A stretch of 64,000 bases of DNA from Promicromonospora sp. AC04 (GTDB lineage Bacteria > Actinomycetota > Actinomycetes > Actinomycetales > Cellulomonadaceae), in the NCBI RefSeq assembly GCF_003058225.1, contig NZ_QBUG01000003.1:434001-498000 (forward strand), given 5' to 3'. The notes beneath the pieces are model-generated. The model did not search any database. It worked only from the letters and a program-made list of their open reading frames with translations, and was not told where the DNA came from. Position 1 is the first letter of the stretch. Each line of letters opens with the position of its first letter. This document shows positions 8,930-17,074 of the stretch, piece by piece. The position numbers were made by a program, and so were the translations under genes.

Positions 8930-8961
8930 CCCGCCGACTCTGTCGGCGGGTTTACTTTTTT
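8930..8961 (+). terminator. Intrinsic terminator after the NYN gene
   Basis: CCCGCCGAC (8930-8938) and GTCGGCGGG (8942-8950) form a 9-bp stem with a 3-nt loop, followed by a T-rich tract TTTACTTTTTT. This is one of the few hairpins here with a real U-tract, consistent with a lower-GC imported segment. Confidence 0.85.
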
Positions 8962-8993
8962 GGTAGCCATGGTCGAACGGCAGGACGACCTCT

Positions 8994-9015
8994 GACACGC
9001 CCACAACGAGCGGGC
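8994..9015. repeat. Half copy of a dispersed GTGGGCGTG hairpin element
   Basis: On the minus strand this reads CTCGTTGTGGGCGTG, matching one arm of the hairpins at 11786 and 42087. It sits exactly at the stop of the TetR gene, as the 11786 copy sits at the stop of the nuclease gene, both followed by GGGCTAG. The partner arm is missing here. Confidence 0.55.
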
Positions 9016-9605
9016 TAGCTCGGCAGCGGCGTCCGGACCGCGCTGCCGATGACGGCCTGGCAGCTGCGGAGGAACGAAGCCCCGACCTTTGAGGGGTCGC
9101 CGAGGTAGCCGGCGACCATCACCCCGTCGCGGAGCAGCATCAGGTCCTCGGCGATCGCAGCGGGATCGGCCAGCCCGAGCGGCGCGACGAGCCGTTCGAA
9201 CGCACTCGCCCACCAGCCGCGGTGTGCGTCGACGACCTTGCGGACGGAGCTGTCGCGGTCGGGGTACTCGGCGGCGGCGTTGATGAACGGGCACCCGCGG
9301 AAGCCAGGTTCGCAGGCTGCCATGCCGGTGTGCTCGGCCATCAGGCGCAGCGTGGCGTCGACATCGCCGTCGCCGTGGGCGATGGCCGCGTCGACGCCGT
9401 CACGTTCGCCCTTCGCGCGAGACTCGAGGTACGCGACGATCAGGTCGTCCTTGCTCTGAAAGTGCCGGTAGAACGTCACCTTCGTGGTGCCCGCGCGATC
9501 GATGACCTTGTCGACGCTCACGGCACGCAGCCCCTGCGCGTAGAACAGCTCGTTCGCCGCCTCGATCAGGCGTTCTCGCATGGACCCTTGCACGGTCGCG
9601 ATCAT
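9015..9605 (-). CDS. TetR/AcrR family transcriptional regulator
   Basis: 196 residues. The N-terminal helix-turn-helix (about residues 9-55: RERLIEAANELF, GLRAVSVDKVIDRAG, KVTFYRHF) is classical TetR; the C-terminal ligand domain carries GFRGCPFINA, common in regulators of reactive or electrophilic compound responses. A GAGAGGAG ribosome site 8-10 nt before ATG 9605 supports the start. It is divergent from the membrane protein/reductase operon at 9752, and a repeat in the shared 146-bp region is a likely operator. It probably represses that operon and itself; the inducer is unknown. Confidence 0.85.
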   Translation of the reverse strand: MIATVQGSMRERLIEAANELFYAQGLRAVSVDKVIDRAGTTKVTFYRHFQSKDDLIVAYLESRAKGERDGVDAAIAHGDGDVDATLRLMAEHTGMAACEPGFRGCPFINAAAEYPDRDSSVRKVVDAHRGWWASAFERLVAPLGLADPAAIAEDLMLLRDGVMVAGYLGDPSKVGASFLRSCQAVIGSAVRTPLPS

Positions 9606-9666
9606 ACGTGGCTCCTCTCAGCACTCCCCTTGCGCCCGACGGGCGTCGATGTGTACTGTCGCCATC

Positions 9667-9690
9667 GGTAGAGTTACTAGTCATTCTACC
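9667..9690. promoter_or_regulatory. Putative TetR operator in divergent promoter region
   Basis: GGTAGA (9667-9672) and TCTACC (9685-9690) are inverted arms 12 bp apart, with ACTAGT near the centre. TetR-family regulators usually bind such 15-25 bp palindromes between divergent genes. The segment is AT-rich for this genome. Confidence 0.5.
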
Positions 9691-9751
9691 TAGATGTATC
9701 GCCGAGGGAAGGGCGCCCCCGAGCCTCGGCCTCGACCGAAAGGGAACTCCG

Positions 9752-10312
9752 ATGTCCACCACTGCGGAATCGACTGCAGTAGCCACCGCTACTTCGCTGA
9801 AGAACCTGTACTTCGTCCGATTCGGCTTTGCCATCGTCTGGGCGGCCGGGATGTTCGCCGTCGGGAAGGAGCTCGGCCCGGTCACCATCGCGCTGCTCGT
9901 GCTGTACCCGCTGTTCGACGTCGCCGCCGCCGTCGTCGACTTCCGGTCCGCCAAGACGGCCCGACCCACGGTCGGCCTGTACTTCAACATGGCCTTGAGC
10001 CTGCTCACCGCCATCGGGCTGGGAATCGCCGTCACCTCGGGTATCCCTGCGGTGCTGCGCGTGTGGGGTGTCTGGGCGGTCACCGCCGGGCTCGTCCAGC
10101 TCATCGTCGCCGTCCGCCGCTACAAGCTCGGTGGGCAGTGGGCCATGATCCTCAGCGGCGGCATCTCCGTGCTCGCGGGGTCGAACTTCTACCTCACCGC
10201 CGGCACGCCCAAGGGCGTGCTGACCTCGGTCGCCGGGTATGCGGTCCTGGGTGGCATCTTCTTCCTCGTCTCCGCGCTGCGCCTGAACCGTGTCGCGAAG
10301 AAGGACAGCTGA
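9752..10312 (+). CDS. Multi-spanning membrane protein, DUF308/HdeD-like
   Basis: 186 residues from ATG 9752, preceded by AAAGGGAA 6-7 nt upstream. At least five hydrophobic segments are visible (about 24-42, 46-65, 78-98, 103-122, 133-152, 160-177), with cytoplasmic basic spots such as RRYKLGG and RLNRVAKK. It resembles small DUF308-type proteins, whose biochemical role is not established. Its stop overlaps the next start (TGATG), so it is translationally coupled to the flavin reductase and probably controlled by the divergent TetR. Confidence 0.75.
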   Translation: MSTTAESTAVATATSLKNLYFVRFGFAIVWAAGMFAVGKELGPVTIALLVLYPLFDVAAAVVDFRSAKTARPTVGLYFNMALSLLTAIGLGIAVTSGIPAVLRVWGVWAVTAGLVQLIVAVRRYKLGGQWAMILSGGISVLAGSNFYLTAGTPKGVLTSVAGYAVLGGIFFLVSALRLNRVAKKDS

Positions 10313-11775
10313 TGACCGAGAACACTTTCGACGTAGTGGTCATCGGCGCGGGCCCGGTCGGCGAGAACGTCGCCGACCGGATCGTGCAGGGCGGCCTCAC
10401 CGTGGCGATCGTGGAGAGCGAGCTCGTCGGCGGCGAGTGCTCCTACTGGGCCTGCATGCCCACCAAGGCCCTCCTGCGCGACGCCGCCGCGCTGCGCGCC
10501 GTCCGGAGCCTTCCCGGAGCGCGCGCCGCCGTGACCGGAGAGCTGGACGCGGCCGCCGTCCTGCACCGTCGCGATGCCTTCGCCTCGAACTGGGACGACG
10601 GCGGTCAGGTCGCCTGGCTGCAGGGCGCCGGCATCTCCCTGGTCCGCGGCGTCGGCCGGATCAGCGCGGCCCGGACCGTCGAGGTGACGGGCGCCGACGG
10701 CGATGTGACCGTGCTCGAAGCGCGACACGCGGTGGTCATCGCCACCGGCAGCAGCGCCGTCCTCCCGCCGATCCCCGGGCTGGCCGACGCCGCACCGTGG
10801 ACCAGCCGCGAGGCAGCGGCCGCCAAGGCCGTCCCCGGACGGCTGGCGATCATCGGCGGTGGCGTGGTGGGCACCGAGATGGCCACCGCGTTCTCGGCCC
10901 TCGGGGCGCAGGTCACGATGATCGCCCGCGACGGGCTGCTGCCCACCGTGGAGTCCTTCGCGAGCGACCTGGTGGCCGAGACGCTGAAGGCGCAGGGCGT
11001 GGCGCTGCACCTGCTCACCGAGCCCGAGAGCGTCCGTCGCGACGAGACCGGTACGGTGCACGTCGCCCTCGCCGACGGCACGACGCTCGACGCCGACGAG
11101 GTCCTGGTCGCGACCGGCCGCAAGCCGAACACCGGCGATCTCGGCCTCGAACACGTCGGGCTCACCCCCGGCGCCTGGCTGCACGTGGACGACTCCCTGC
11201 GGGTCGACCAGCTCCTGCAGGTCGTCAACAGCGACGGCACCCCGGTCGACGACGGCTGGCTCTACGCCGCGGGCGACGTCAACCACCGGGCGCTCCTGAC
11301 GCACCAGGGCAAGTACCAGGCCCGGGCGGTGGGCGACACCATCGTCGCCCGCGCCACCGGCGCCCCCGTGGATCTCGCCCCATGGGGCAGGCACTCGGCC
11401 ACCGCTGACGAGCGCGCCGTGCCGCAGGTGATCTTCACCGACCCGGAGATCGCCGCCGTCGGCCACACCGCCGCCTCCGCAGAGGCGGCAGGGCTCCGCA
11501 TCCGCGCCGTCGAGTACGACGTCGGATCCGTCGCAGGCGCCTCCCTGCACGCCGACGGGTACGCGGGCCGGGCCTGCATGATCGTCGACGAGGACAGGAA
11601 GGTGCTCGTCGGCTTCACCGTGGTGGGCCCCGACGTCGCGGAGCTGCTGCACGCCGCGACGATCGCGATCACCGCGGAGGTGCCGATCGACCGGCTGTGG
11701 CACGCGGTCCCCGCGTACCCGACGGTGAGCGAGATCTGGCTCCGGCTCCTCGAGACCTACGGCCGTGCCGCCTAG
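10312..11775 (+). CDS. FAD-dependent pyridine nucleotide-disulfide oxidoreductase (mercuric reductase/lipoamide dehydrogenase-like)
   Basis: 487 residues. FAD motif VVVIGAGPVGENVA (about 8-21), redox-active CSYWAC within GGECSYWACMPTK (Cys near 43 and 48, four residues apart as in class I enzymes), NAD(P) motif IIGGGVVGTEMA (near 181-192), second FAD motif YAAGDVN, and a C-terminal dimerisation domain with PAYPTVSEIW. The classical His-Pro-Glu is altered (HAVPAYPTVSE). No N-terminal HMA domain or tail cysteine pair argues for Hg(II) reduction. The TetR-controlled pairing with a membrane protein suggests a redox or electrophile stress role. Confidence 0.85.
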   Translation: MTENTFDVVVIGAGPVGENVADRIVQGGLTVAIVESELVGGECSYWACMPTKALLRDAAALRAVRSLPGARAAVTGELDAAAVLHRRDAFASNWDDGGQVAWLQGAGISLVRGVGRISAARTVEVTGADGDVTVLEARHAVVIATGSSAVLPPIPGLADAAPWTSREAAAAKAVPGRLAIIGGGVVGTEMATAFSALGAQVTMIARDGLLPTVESFASDLVAETLKAQGVALHLLTEPESVRRDETGTVHVALADGTTLDADEVLVATGRKPNTGDLGLEHVGLTPGAWLHVDDSLRVDQLLQVVNSDGTPVDDGWLYAAGDVNHRALLTHQGKYQARAVGDTIVARATGAPVDLAPWGRHSATADERAVPQVIFTDPEIAAVGHTAASAEAAGLRIRAVEYDVGSVAGASLHADGYAGRACMIVDEDRKVLVGFTVVGPDVAELLHAATIAITAEVPIDRLWHAVPAYPTVSEIWLRLLETYGRAA

Positions 11776-11785
11776 CGACTGGTCT

Positions 11786-11848
11786 CCCTTGTTGTGTGCG
11801 TGATCGCTGCGCCCAAGACTGGCGGCAAGATCACGCCCACAACAAGGG
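11786..11848. terminator. Long bidirectional hairpin terminator (GTGGGCGTGATC family)
   Basis: Arms 11786-11805 and 11829-11848 are 20 bp with a single mismatch around a 23-nt loop. It lies between the convergent reductase (+) and nuclease (-) genes and overlaps the nuclease end. The arm core GTGNGCGTGATCGYTGCG recurs at 42087-42143. Confidence 0.75.
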
Positions 11849-11850
11849 GG

Positions 11851-12834
11851 CTAGCCCGGTAAAAGGGGGAGCGCGATCTGGTCGCTCGTCCTGATCTCCG
11901 ACCAGGCCCGCGCCCGGGGGAGCCGGTGGATGGTGATGTCCGTGGGCCGGCTGCCCGACGGCGTCGGGGGCGGCACCGCGAGCACGTCCGCCCCGGGCAG
12001 CGGGCCGAGATCCAGGCGGGTCAGCGCCGCGACGTCGGGCACCGGGACCTGGTAGGTCCGGAACGGGCCCAGCGGCGGGATGTCGTCCCGGGCCAGGGCC
12101 TGGGCGGTGATCTCCTGGAGGCGTGCGTCCTCGAGCTGCGGGGTCTGGTCCAGCACGAACGCCGTCGCCTGCAGCACGCCGGGTCCGTTGACGGACGCGC
12201 CGCCGTCGGCCACGCGATCGTCGGACGCGCGGGCCACGCCGCCGTCGGACGCCGCGCCCGGCCCCACCCACGCGACGACCTTCCAGAACAGGCGGGGGAT
12301 GCGGACGCCGCGGTAGAGCGGGTCGTCGGCCGCGAAGACTGGTCCGGTGTGCACCACGAGCCGATGGTCGTAGGCGGCCGCGTACTCGAGCACGTGGTCC
12401 TCGAGCCCGTTCCACAGCTCCTTGGACTGGTTGAACCTGTTCACCTGCGGCGCGGCGTTCGTGTAGGTGAACGTGTCGTGGTTGGCCCGGGCCGCGGTCT
12501 CGGCGTCGCCCCAGACCGGGTCGAGGCGACGCACGAGGTGGCCGCGGTCGAGCGGGTTGCCCGAGTACAGCTCGCTGCCCGACTGCTCGCCGGTCGGGAC
12601 GCGGCGCTCCAGCCGCCACCGGCCGGACCGGCGCAGCGCCAGGAGCGCGGCGCCGTCGACGACGCAGGCAGTGGCCGCGGCGAGGCGGCGGCTCGGGTCG
12701 AGCAGCACGGAGAAGTGGGTGTAGTCCAGGACACGTACCTCGACCGGCGAGACGGGGAGCGGGACGGTGAAACCGAGGAACTCTGCGTCATAGCCGGTCA
12801 CAGGAAGACAGCCAACCAGAGTCAGCCAGGTCAT
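11851..12834 (-). CDS. DNA/RNA non-specific endonuclease (DRGH nuclease, NUC1 family)
   Basis: Up to 327 residues. The beta-beta-alpha-metal signature is clear: LDRGHLVRR (catalytic His, near residue 97) followed by TYTNAAPQVNRFNQSKELWN, where the Asn ligates Mg. Family enzymes cut DNA and RNA without sequence specificity. No signal peptide or lipobox is convincing, so it may be cytoplasmic or use another route. A GTG at 12801 (MTGYDAEFLGF) is a plausible alternative start that better fits homologues beginning near GYD. An Ala/Gly/Asp-rich insert lies near residues 195-220. No immunity gene is adjacent. Confidence 0.8.
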   Translation of the reverse strand: MTWLTLVGCLPVTGYDAEFLGFTVPLPVSPVEVRVLDYTHFSVLLDPSRRLAAATACVVDGAALLALRRSGRWRLERRVPTGEQSGSELYSGNPLDRGHLVRRLDPVWGDAETAARANHDTFTYTNAAPQVNRFNQSKELWNGLEDHVLEYAAAYDHRLVVHTGPVFAADDPLYRGVRIPRLFWKVVAWVGPGAASDGGVARASDDRVADGGASVNGPGVLQATAFVLDQTPQLEDARLQEITAQALARDDIPPLGPFRTYQVPVPDVAALTRLDLGPLPGADVLAVPPPTPSGSRPTDITIHRLPRARAWSEIRTSDQIALPLLPG

Positions 12835-12883
12835 GACCAGACCAACAACCGGACACGATGAACGGGCAATGGCAATCTGGTCC

Positions 12884-12896
12884 TAGGCTCTAGCCC
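12884..12896 (+). promoter_or_regulatory. Leaderless promoter of ppc
   Basis: TAGGCT at 12884-12889 followed by 7 nt and GTG 12897; no Shine-Dalgarno sequence. Confidence 0.6.
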
Positions 12897-15584
12897 GTGA
12901 GTGAATCAACTCAGACCGTTCGCGGCAACGCCCGGCACGAGGTACCCGACCCGCTGCGCGAGGACGTGCGCCTGCTCGGCGGACTTCTCGGCAGGATCCT
13001 CCGCGAGGACGGGGGCCAGGACCTGCTGGACGACGTCGAACGTCTCCGCGAGCTGACCATCCGCGCCTACGGCGACCCGTCGCCGCACGCGCTGGACGAG
13101 GCCGCGGACGTCGTGGCGTCCTTCTCGGTGGAGCGTGCCGAGCAGGTCGCCCGTGCATTCACCTGCTACTTCCATCTCGCGAACCTCGCGGAGGAGTTCC
13201 ACCGCGTGCGCGTGCTGCGCGCCCGGGAGGCCGAGACGACTACCGGTCCGGCCGTCCTGGAGGACACGATCCCGGCCGCGTTCGCGCAGCTCACCGAGGA
13301 GGTGGGGCGGGACGAGGCGCTGCGCCGGCTCGGCGAGCTGGAGTTCCGGCCGGTCCTCACCGCGCACCCGACCGAGGCCCGCCGTCGGGCCATCAGCGGG
13401 ACCATTCGCCGCGTCTCGGACCTCCTGGCCGAGCGGGACACGCGCCGCCTCGGCGGCGTGACCCTCGCCGAGAACGAACGGCGCATCCTCGCCGAGATCG
13501 ACACGATGTGGCGCACCGCGCCCGTGCGGACCAGCAAGCCGTCCGTGCTCGACGAGGTGAAGACCGTGATGGGCGTGTTCGACGCCGTCCTCGTGGACGT
13601 CTTCGGCGACGTGTACCGGCGCCTCGACGACTGGCTCCTGGCCGACGACGCCGGCCGCGTCTCCCCCGTCGCGAAGCCGTTCGTGAAGCTCGGGACCTGG
13701 ATCGGCGGCGACCGTGACGGCAACCCGAACGTCACCGCGGAGGTCACGCGCCAGGCCGCGGCGCTGGCCGCGGAGCACGCCCTTGCGGCGCTGGAGCGGC
13801 TCGCGGTCGAGACCGGGCGCAAGCTGACCTTGGACGCGGAGGGCACGACGCCGTCGTCGGACCTGAACGCGCTGTGGCGGCGGATCCGGCAGCTGTCCGA
13901 GGACGTGGCCCGGCGCGCCGAGGAGGCGTCGCCGAACGAGCCGCACCGCGCGGTCATGCTCGCGATCGCGGAGCGGATCGCGGCCACCCGGTCGCGCGAC
14001 GCCGACCTCGCGTACGCGAACGCGGAGCTGCTCGAGGCGGACCTGCTCGTTGTGCAGGACTCGCTGGTGGCGACCGGCGCGGCGCGCGCCGCGTACGGCG
14101 ACCTGCAGCGGCTGGTCTGGCAGGTGCAGACCTTCGGGTTCCACCTGGCGGAGCTCGAGGTGCGGCAGCACTCGCAGGTGCACGCCGCGGCCCTCGACGA
14201 GATCCGCGAGCTGGGGGTCGACGGCGCGCTGAGCGACCGCACCCGCGAGGTGCTCGACACCTACCGTGCCCTCGGCGCCATCCAGCGCCGGTTCGGCGAG
14301 CGGGCGGCGCGCCGCTACATCGTGTCGTTCACGCAGGCGCCGGAGCACCTCGCCGCCGTCTACGAGCTGGCCTCCTACGCGTTCGCGGACGACCCCGAGG
14401 CCGGGCCGGTGATCGACGCGATCCCGCTGTTCGAGACCTTCGCGGACCTGCAGAACTCGGTGCCGATCCTGGAGGCGATGCTGACGCTGCCCGCCGTGCG
14501 GAAGCGGCTGGCCGAGAACGGCCGGCGCGTCGAGGTGATGCTCGGCTACTCGGACTCGTCCAAGGACGTCGGCCCCGTTGCGGCGACGCTCGCCCTGCAC
14601 GACGCCCAGTCCCGGATCGCAGAGTGGGCGCGGAACAACGACCTGAAGCTGACCCTGTTCCATGGCCGTGGTGGCGCGCTCGGCCGGGGCGGCGGCCCCG
14701 CCAACCGGGCCGTGCTCGCCCAGCCGCCGCACTCGGTGGACGGCCGGTTCAAGCTGACCGAGCAGGGTGAGGTCATCCTGGCCCGGTACGGCGACCCGGT
14801 CATCGCGTCCCGGCACATCGAGCAGGTGGCCGCGGCGACCCTGCTGGCCTCAGCGCCGTCGGTCGAGGCGGTCAACGAGAGCGCGGCGGCGAAGTTCGCC
14901 CCGCTCGCCGAGGCCCTCGACGCGACGTCCCGCGCACGGTTCCACGAGCTGGTGAAGGCCGACGGGTTCCCGCAGTGGTTCGCGCAGGTCACGCCCCTGG
15001 AGGAGGTCGGCCTGCTGCCCATCGGGTCGCGGCCCGCCAAGCGCGGCCTCTCGGTGAACTCACTCGACGACCTGCGCGCGATCCCCTGGGTCTTCTCCTG
15101 GTCGCAGGCCCGCATCAACCTCGCCGGCTGGTTCGGCCTGGGTACGGCGTTGGCCACGGCCGGTGACGTCGAGCTGCTGCGCGCGGCTCGTGCCGAGTGG
15201 CCGCTGTTCGCGACCATGCTCGACAACGTCGAGATGTCGCTCGCCAAGACCGACGAGCGGATCGCCGCGCAGTACCTCGCGCTGGGTTCGCGCGACGACC
15301 TTGCGGCGATGGTGCTCGACGAGCTCCGCCTCACCCGGGAGTGGGTGCTGAAGATCAGCGGCAACGAGTGGCCGCTCGCGTCCAAGCGGGTGCTCGGCCG
15401 GGCCGTGCAGCTTCGGTCGCCCTACGTGGATGCCCTGTCGTTGCTGCAGGTCCGCGCGCTGCGTGGGCTGCGGACCGGGTCCGACGGCGGCTCCGCGGTG
15501 GACGGCGACTACGCCGGCCGGCTGCAGCACCTGCTGCTGCTGACGGTCAACGGGGTCTCGGCGGGCCTGCAGAACACGGGATGA
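12897..15584 (+). CDS. ppc: Phosphoenolpyruvate carboxylase
   Basis: 895 residues from a leaderless GTG. It carboxylates PEP with bicarbonate to oxaloacetate, the main anaplerotic route in many actinobacteria. Signatures: TAHPTEARRR (catalytic His near 158), WIGGDRDGNPNVT (near 267-279), YSDSSKDVGP (near 550) and the catalytic loop FHGRGGALGRGGGP (near 588-601), plus the C-terminal NGVSAGLQNTG whose end contributes to the allosteric site. Length is normal. Monocistronic, with its own promoter and a strong hairpin downstream. Confidence 0.97.
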   Translation: MSESTQTVRGNARHEVPDPLREDVRLLGGLLGRILREDGGQDLLDDVERLRELTIRAYGDPSPHALDEAADVVASFSVERAEQVARAFTCYFHLANLAEEFHRVRVLRAREAETTTGPAVLEDTIPAAFAQLTEEVGRDEALRRLGELEFRPVLTAHPTEARRRAISGTIRRVSDLLAERDTRRLGGVTLAENERRILAEIDTMWRTAPVRTSKPSVLDEVKTVMGVFDAVLVDVFGDVYRRLDDWLLADDAGRVSPVAKPFVKLGTWIGGDRDGNPNVTAEVTRQAAALAAEHALAALERLAVETGRKLTLDAEGTTPSSDLNALWRRIRQLSEDVARRAEEASPNEPHRAVMLAIAERIAATRSRDADLAYANAELLEADLLVVQDSLVATGAARAAYGDLQRLVWQVQTFGFHLAELEVRQHSQVHAAALDEIRELGVDGALSDRTREVLDTYRALGAIQRRFGERAARRYIVSFTQAPEHLAAVYELASYAFADDPEAGPVIDAIPLFETFADLQNSVPILEAMLTLPAVRKRLAENGRRVEVMLGYSDSSKDVGPVAATLALHDAQSRIAEWARNNDLKLTLFHGRGGALGRGGGPANRAVLAQPPHSVDGRFKLTEQGEVILARYGDPVIASRHIEQVAAATLLASAPSVEAVNESAAAKFAPLAEALDATSRARFHELVKADGFPQWFAQVTPLEEVGLLPIGSRPAKRGLSVNSLDDLRAIPWVFSWSQARINLAGWFGLGTALATAGDVELLRAARAEWPLFATMLDNVEMSLAKTDERIAAQYLALGSRDDLAAMVLDELRLTREWVLKISGNEWPLASKRVLGRAVQLRSPYVDALSLLQVRALRGLRTGSDGGSAVDGDYAGRLQHLLLLTVNGVSAGLQNTG

Positions 15585-15602
15585 GTTGGGGTCCTTGGTT
15601 GG

Positions 15603-15702
15603 GGTCGGTCGGATGCGGGGGTTCTGGGTGCGAGGTCGGTCCTTTGCCGTGAGGTCGGTCGCATGCGGGGGCTCCGGGCGCGAGATCGGTCCTTTGCCTT
15701 GA
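15603..15702. repeat. Two tandem 50-bp imperfect direct repeats after ppc
   Basis: Copies at 15603-15652 and 15653-15702 both run from GGTCGGTCG through ATGCGGGGG to TCCTTTGCC. The second copy provides the left arm of the hairpin that follows. They fill most of the 268-bp gap between ppc and the chelatase gene. Confidence 0.7.
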
Positions 15703-15747
15703 GATCGGTCCATTGAAGGGCCGATCTCAAGGCAAAGGACCGATCTC
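15682..15747. terminator. 30-bp hairpin after ppc
   Basis: Arms 15682-15711 and 15718-15747 pair over 30 bp with one G-U wobble and a 6-nt loop (ATTGAA). Very stable and without a U-tract, it probably ends ppc transcription. Each arm itself contains GAGATCGGTCC twice. Confidence 0.8.
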
Positions 15748-15852
15748 AGTGACGGGTGTGGTGCAACCGACCGAACTCAACAGAAGATCTCAGGGCACGC
15801 GCGCCGAGCCGGGCGCCTGACAGCAGGATTCCAGCGCACACAGGGAGAAGCG

Positions 15853-16764
15853 ATGGCCGCAATTCTGATCGGGACGTCCCACGGGACCGACGACCCCGCA
15901 GGCCAGGCCGCCGTGCGCGCGTTGCTCGACGGCGTCCGCGCAGCGCGGCCCGAGCTCGACGTGCGCGAGGCGTTCGTGGACGTGCAGCAGCCGGAGGTCG
16001 GCGAGGTCCTGGCCGGGGCCGTACGGGACGCGGGTGCTGTGGGCGCGGGTGCGGCGTCGTCCGACGGCGGGCCGGCCGCCGTCGTGGTGCCGCTGCTCCT
16101 GTCGACGGGGTACCACGTGCGGCACGACATCGCGCAGGCCGTTGCCGCCGTCAACGCAGCTGGTGCTCCAGGCGGTAGTGCTCCAGGCGGTGGTGCTGCG
16201 GATCGTAGTGCCGCGGGTGGTGCTGACGCTGTCGGTGCAGACGCGGTCGCCCCCGATGCGGCCGGCGGTGGGCGCATCGCGGTCGCGGCCGAGCCGCTCG
16301 GGCCGCACCCGCTGCTCGTCGAGATCCTGGCCGACCGGTATGCCGCCGCCGAGGCGGCGCACGGCCCGTTCCGGTCCGACGACGCCGTTGTGCTCGCCGC
16401 GGCCGGGTCCTCGGTGGCCGCCGCCGCGACCGCCGTCGAGGAGGTCACGAGCGCGCTGGCCCAGCGGTTGGGGCGCGCCGTGACGCCGTCGTACGGGGCG
16501 GGCGCGGAGCCGCGCGTCCCCGCCGCGGTGGCCGCGGCGCGAGCCGGTGTGCCCGGTGCGCCCGGTGCTCCAGGTGTGCCCGGTGCGGCGCGCGTGATCG
16601 TCGTGTCCTACCTGCTCGCGCCTGGGTACTTTCTGGACCGGGTGCTGGAGGCGGGCGCCGACGTCGTGACCGACCCGGTCGCCGGCCCGGCCGAGGCCGA
16701 CAAGGCCGACCCCCGCCTGGTGCAGGTGGTCCTGGACCGCTACGACGCGGCCGTCAGCTCCTGA
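15853..16764 (+). CDS. CbiX-type sirohydrochlorin chelatase/cobaltochelatase-like protein
   Basis: 303 residues from ATG 15853, with AGGGAGAAG just upstream. Two CbiX half-domains are visible: the first opens ILIGTSHGTDDP and includes LLSTGYHVRHDI, whose histidines are the likely metal-insertion residues; the second holds VVLAAAGSS and IVVSYLLAPGYFLDRV. CbiX proteins insert Co2+ or Fe2+ into sirohydrochlorin for cobalamin or siroheme. Two low-complexity inserts stand out: Ala/Gly-rich at about 97-138 and a Val-Pro-Gly-Ala run near 234-250. No sulfite reductase or cobalamin genes are nearby, so the product is unresolved. Confidence 0.8.
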   Translation: MAAILIGTSHGTDDPAGQAAVRALLDGVRAARPELDVREAFVDVQQPEVGEVLAGAVRDAGAVGAGAASSDGGPAAVVVPLLLSTGYHVRHDIAQAVAAVNAAGAPGGSAPGGGAADRSAAGGADAVGADAVAPDAAGGGRIAVAAEPLGPHPLLVEILADRYAAAEAAHGPFRSDDAVVLAAAGSSVAAAATAVEEVTSALAQRLGRAVTPSYGAGAEPRVPAAVAAARAGVPGAPGAPGVPGAARVIVVSYLLAPGYFLDRVLEAGADVVTDPVAGPAEADKADPRLVQVVLDRYDAAVSS

Positions 16765-16803
16765 CCTACCGGTCAGCCGTACAGGTCAGCCGGCCTCTCA
16801 GAC

Positions 16804-16829
16804 GTGCGGGCCACCCGTGCGGCCCGCAC
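16804..16829. terminator. Hairpin after the CbiX gene
   Basis: GTGCGGGCC (16804-16812) pairs with GGCCCGCAC (16821-16829) around 8 nt. It lies between the CbiX gene and the minisatellite and may serve both converging genes. Confidence 0.65.
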
Positions 16830-16854
16830 GCCGGACACGCCAGGACGGCTCACG

Positions 16855-17074
16855 CCCAGCCGAACGCCGCCCGCACCCGCTCAACGCTGGACCTCAGGCC
16901 CAGCCGAACGCCGCCCGCACCCGCTCAACGCTGGACCTCAGGCCCAGCCGAACGCCGCCCGCACCCGCTCAACGCTGGACCTCAGGCCCAGCCGAACGCC
17001 GCCCGCACCCGCTCAACGCTGGACCTCAGGCCCAGCCGAACGCCGCCCGCACCCGCTCAACGCTGGACCTCAGG
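16855..17074. repeat. Minisatellite: five identical 44-bp units derived from the exonuclease 3' end
   Basis: Units start at 16855, 16899, 16943, 16987 and 17031, each beginning CCCAGCCGAACG and ending GGACCTCAGG, with no differences seen. The unit at 17031 contains the last codons of the minus-strand exonuclease gene, and its stop (17026-17028) lies at the edge of the adjoining unit. The other four copies therefore form an untranslated tail. Since 44 is not a multiple of 3, the copies cannot all be one reading frame. There are no unique spacers, so it is not a CRISPR. Confidence 0.95.

Noticed and set aside
10312-11775. Mercury resistance (merA) assignment
   Set aside because: No N-terminal HMA domain, no C-terminal cysteine pair and no mer genes nearby, so only the broad flavoprotein family is supported.
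16855-17074. Possible CRISPR array
   Set aside because: Five identical 44-bp units without spacers and no cas genes; it is a tandem duplication of a gene end.
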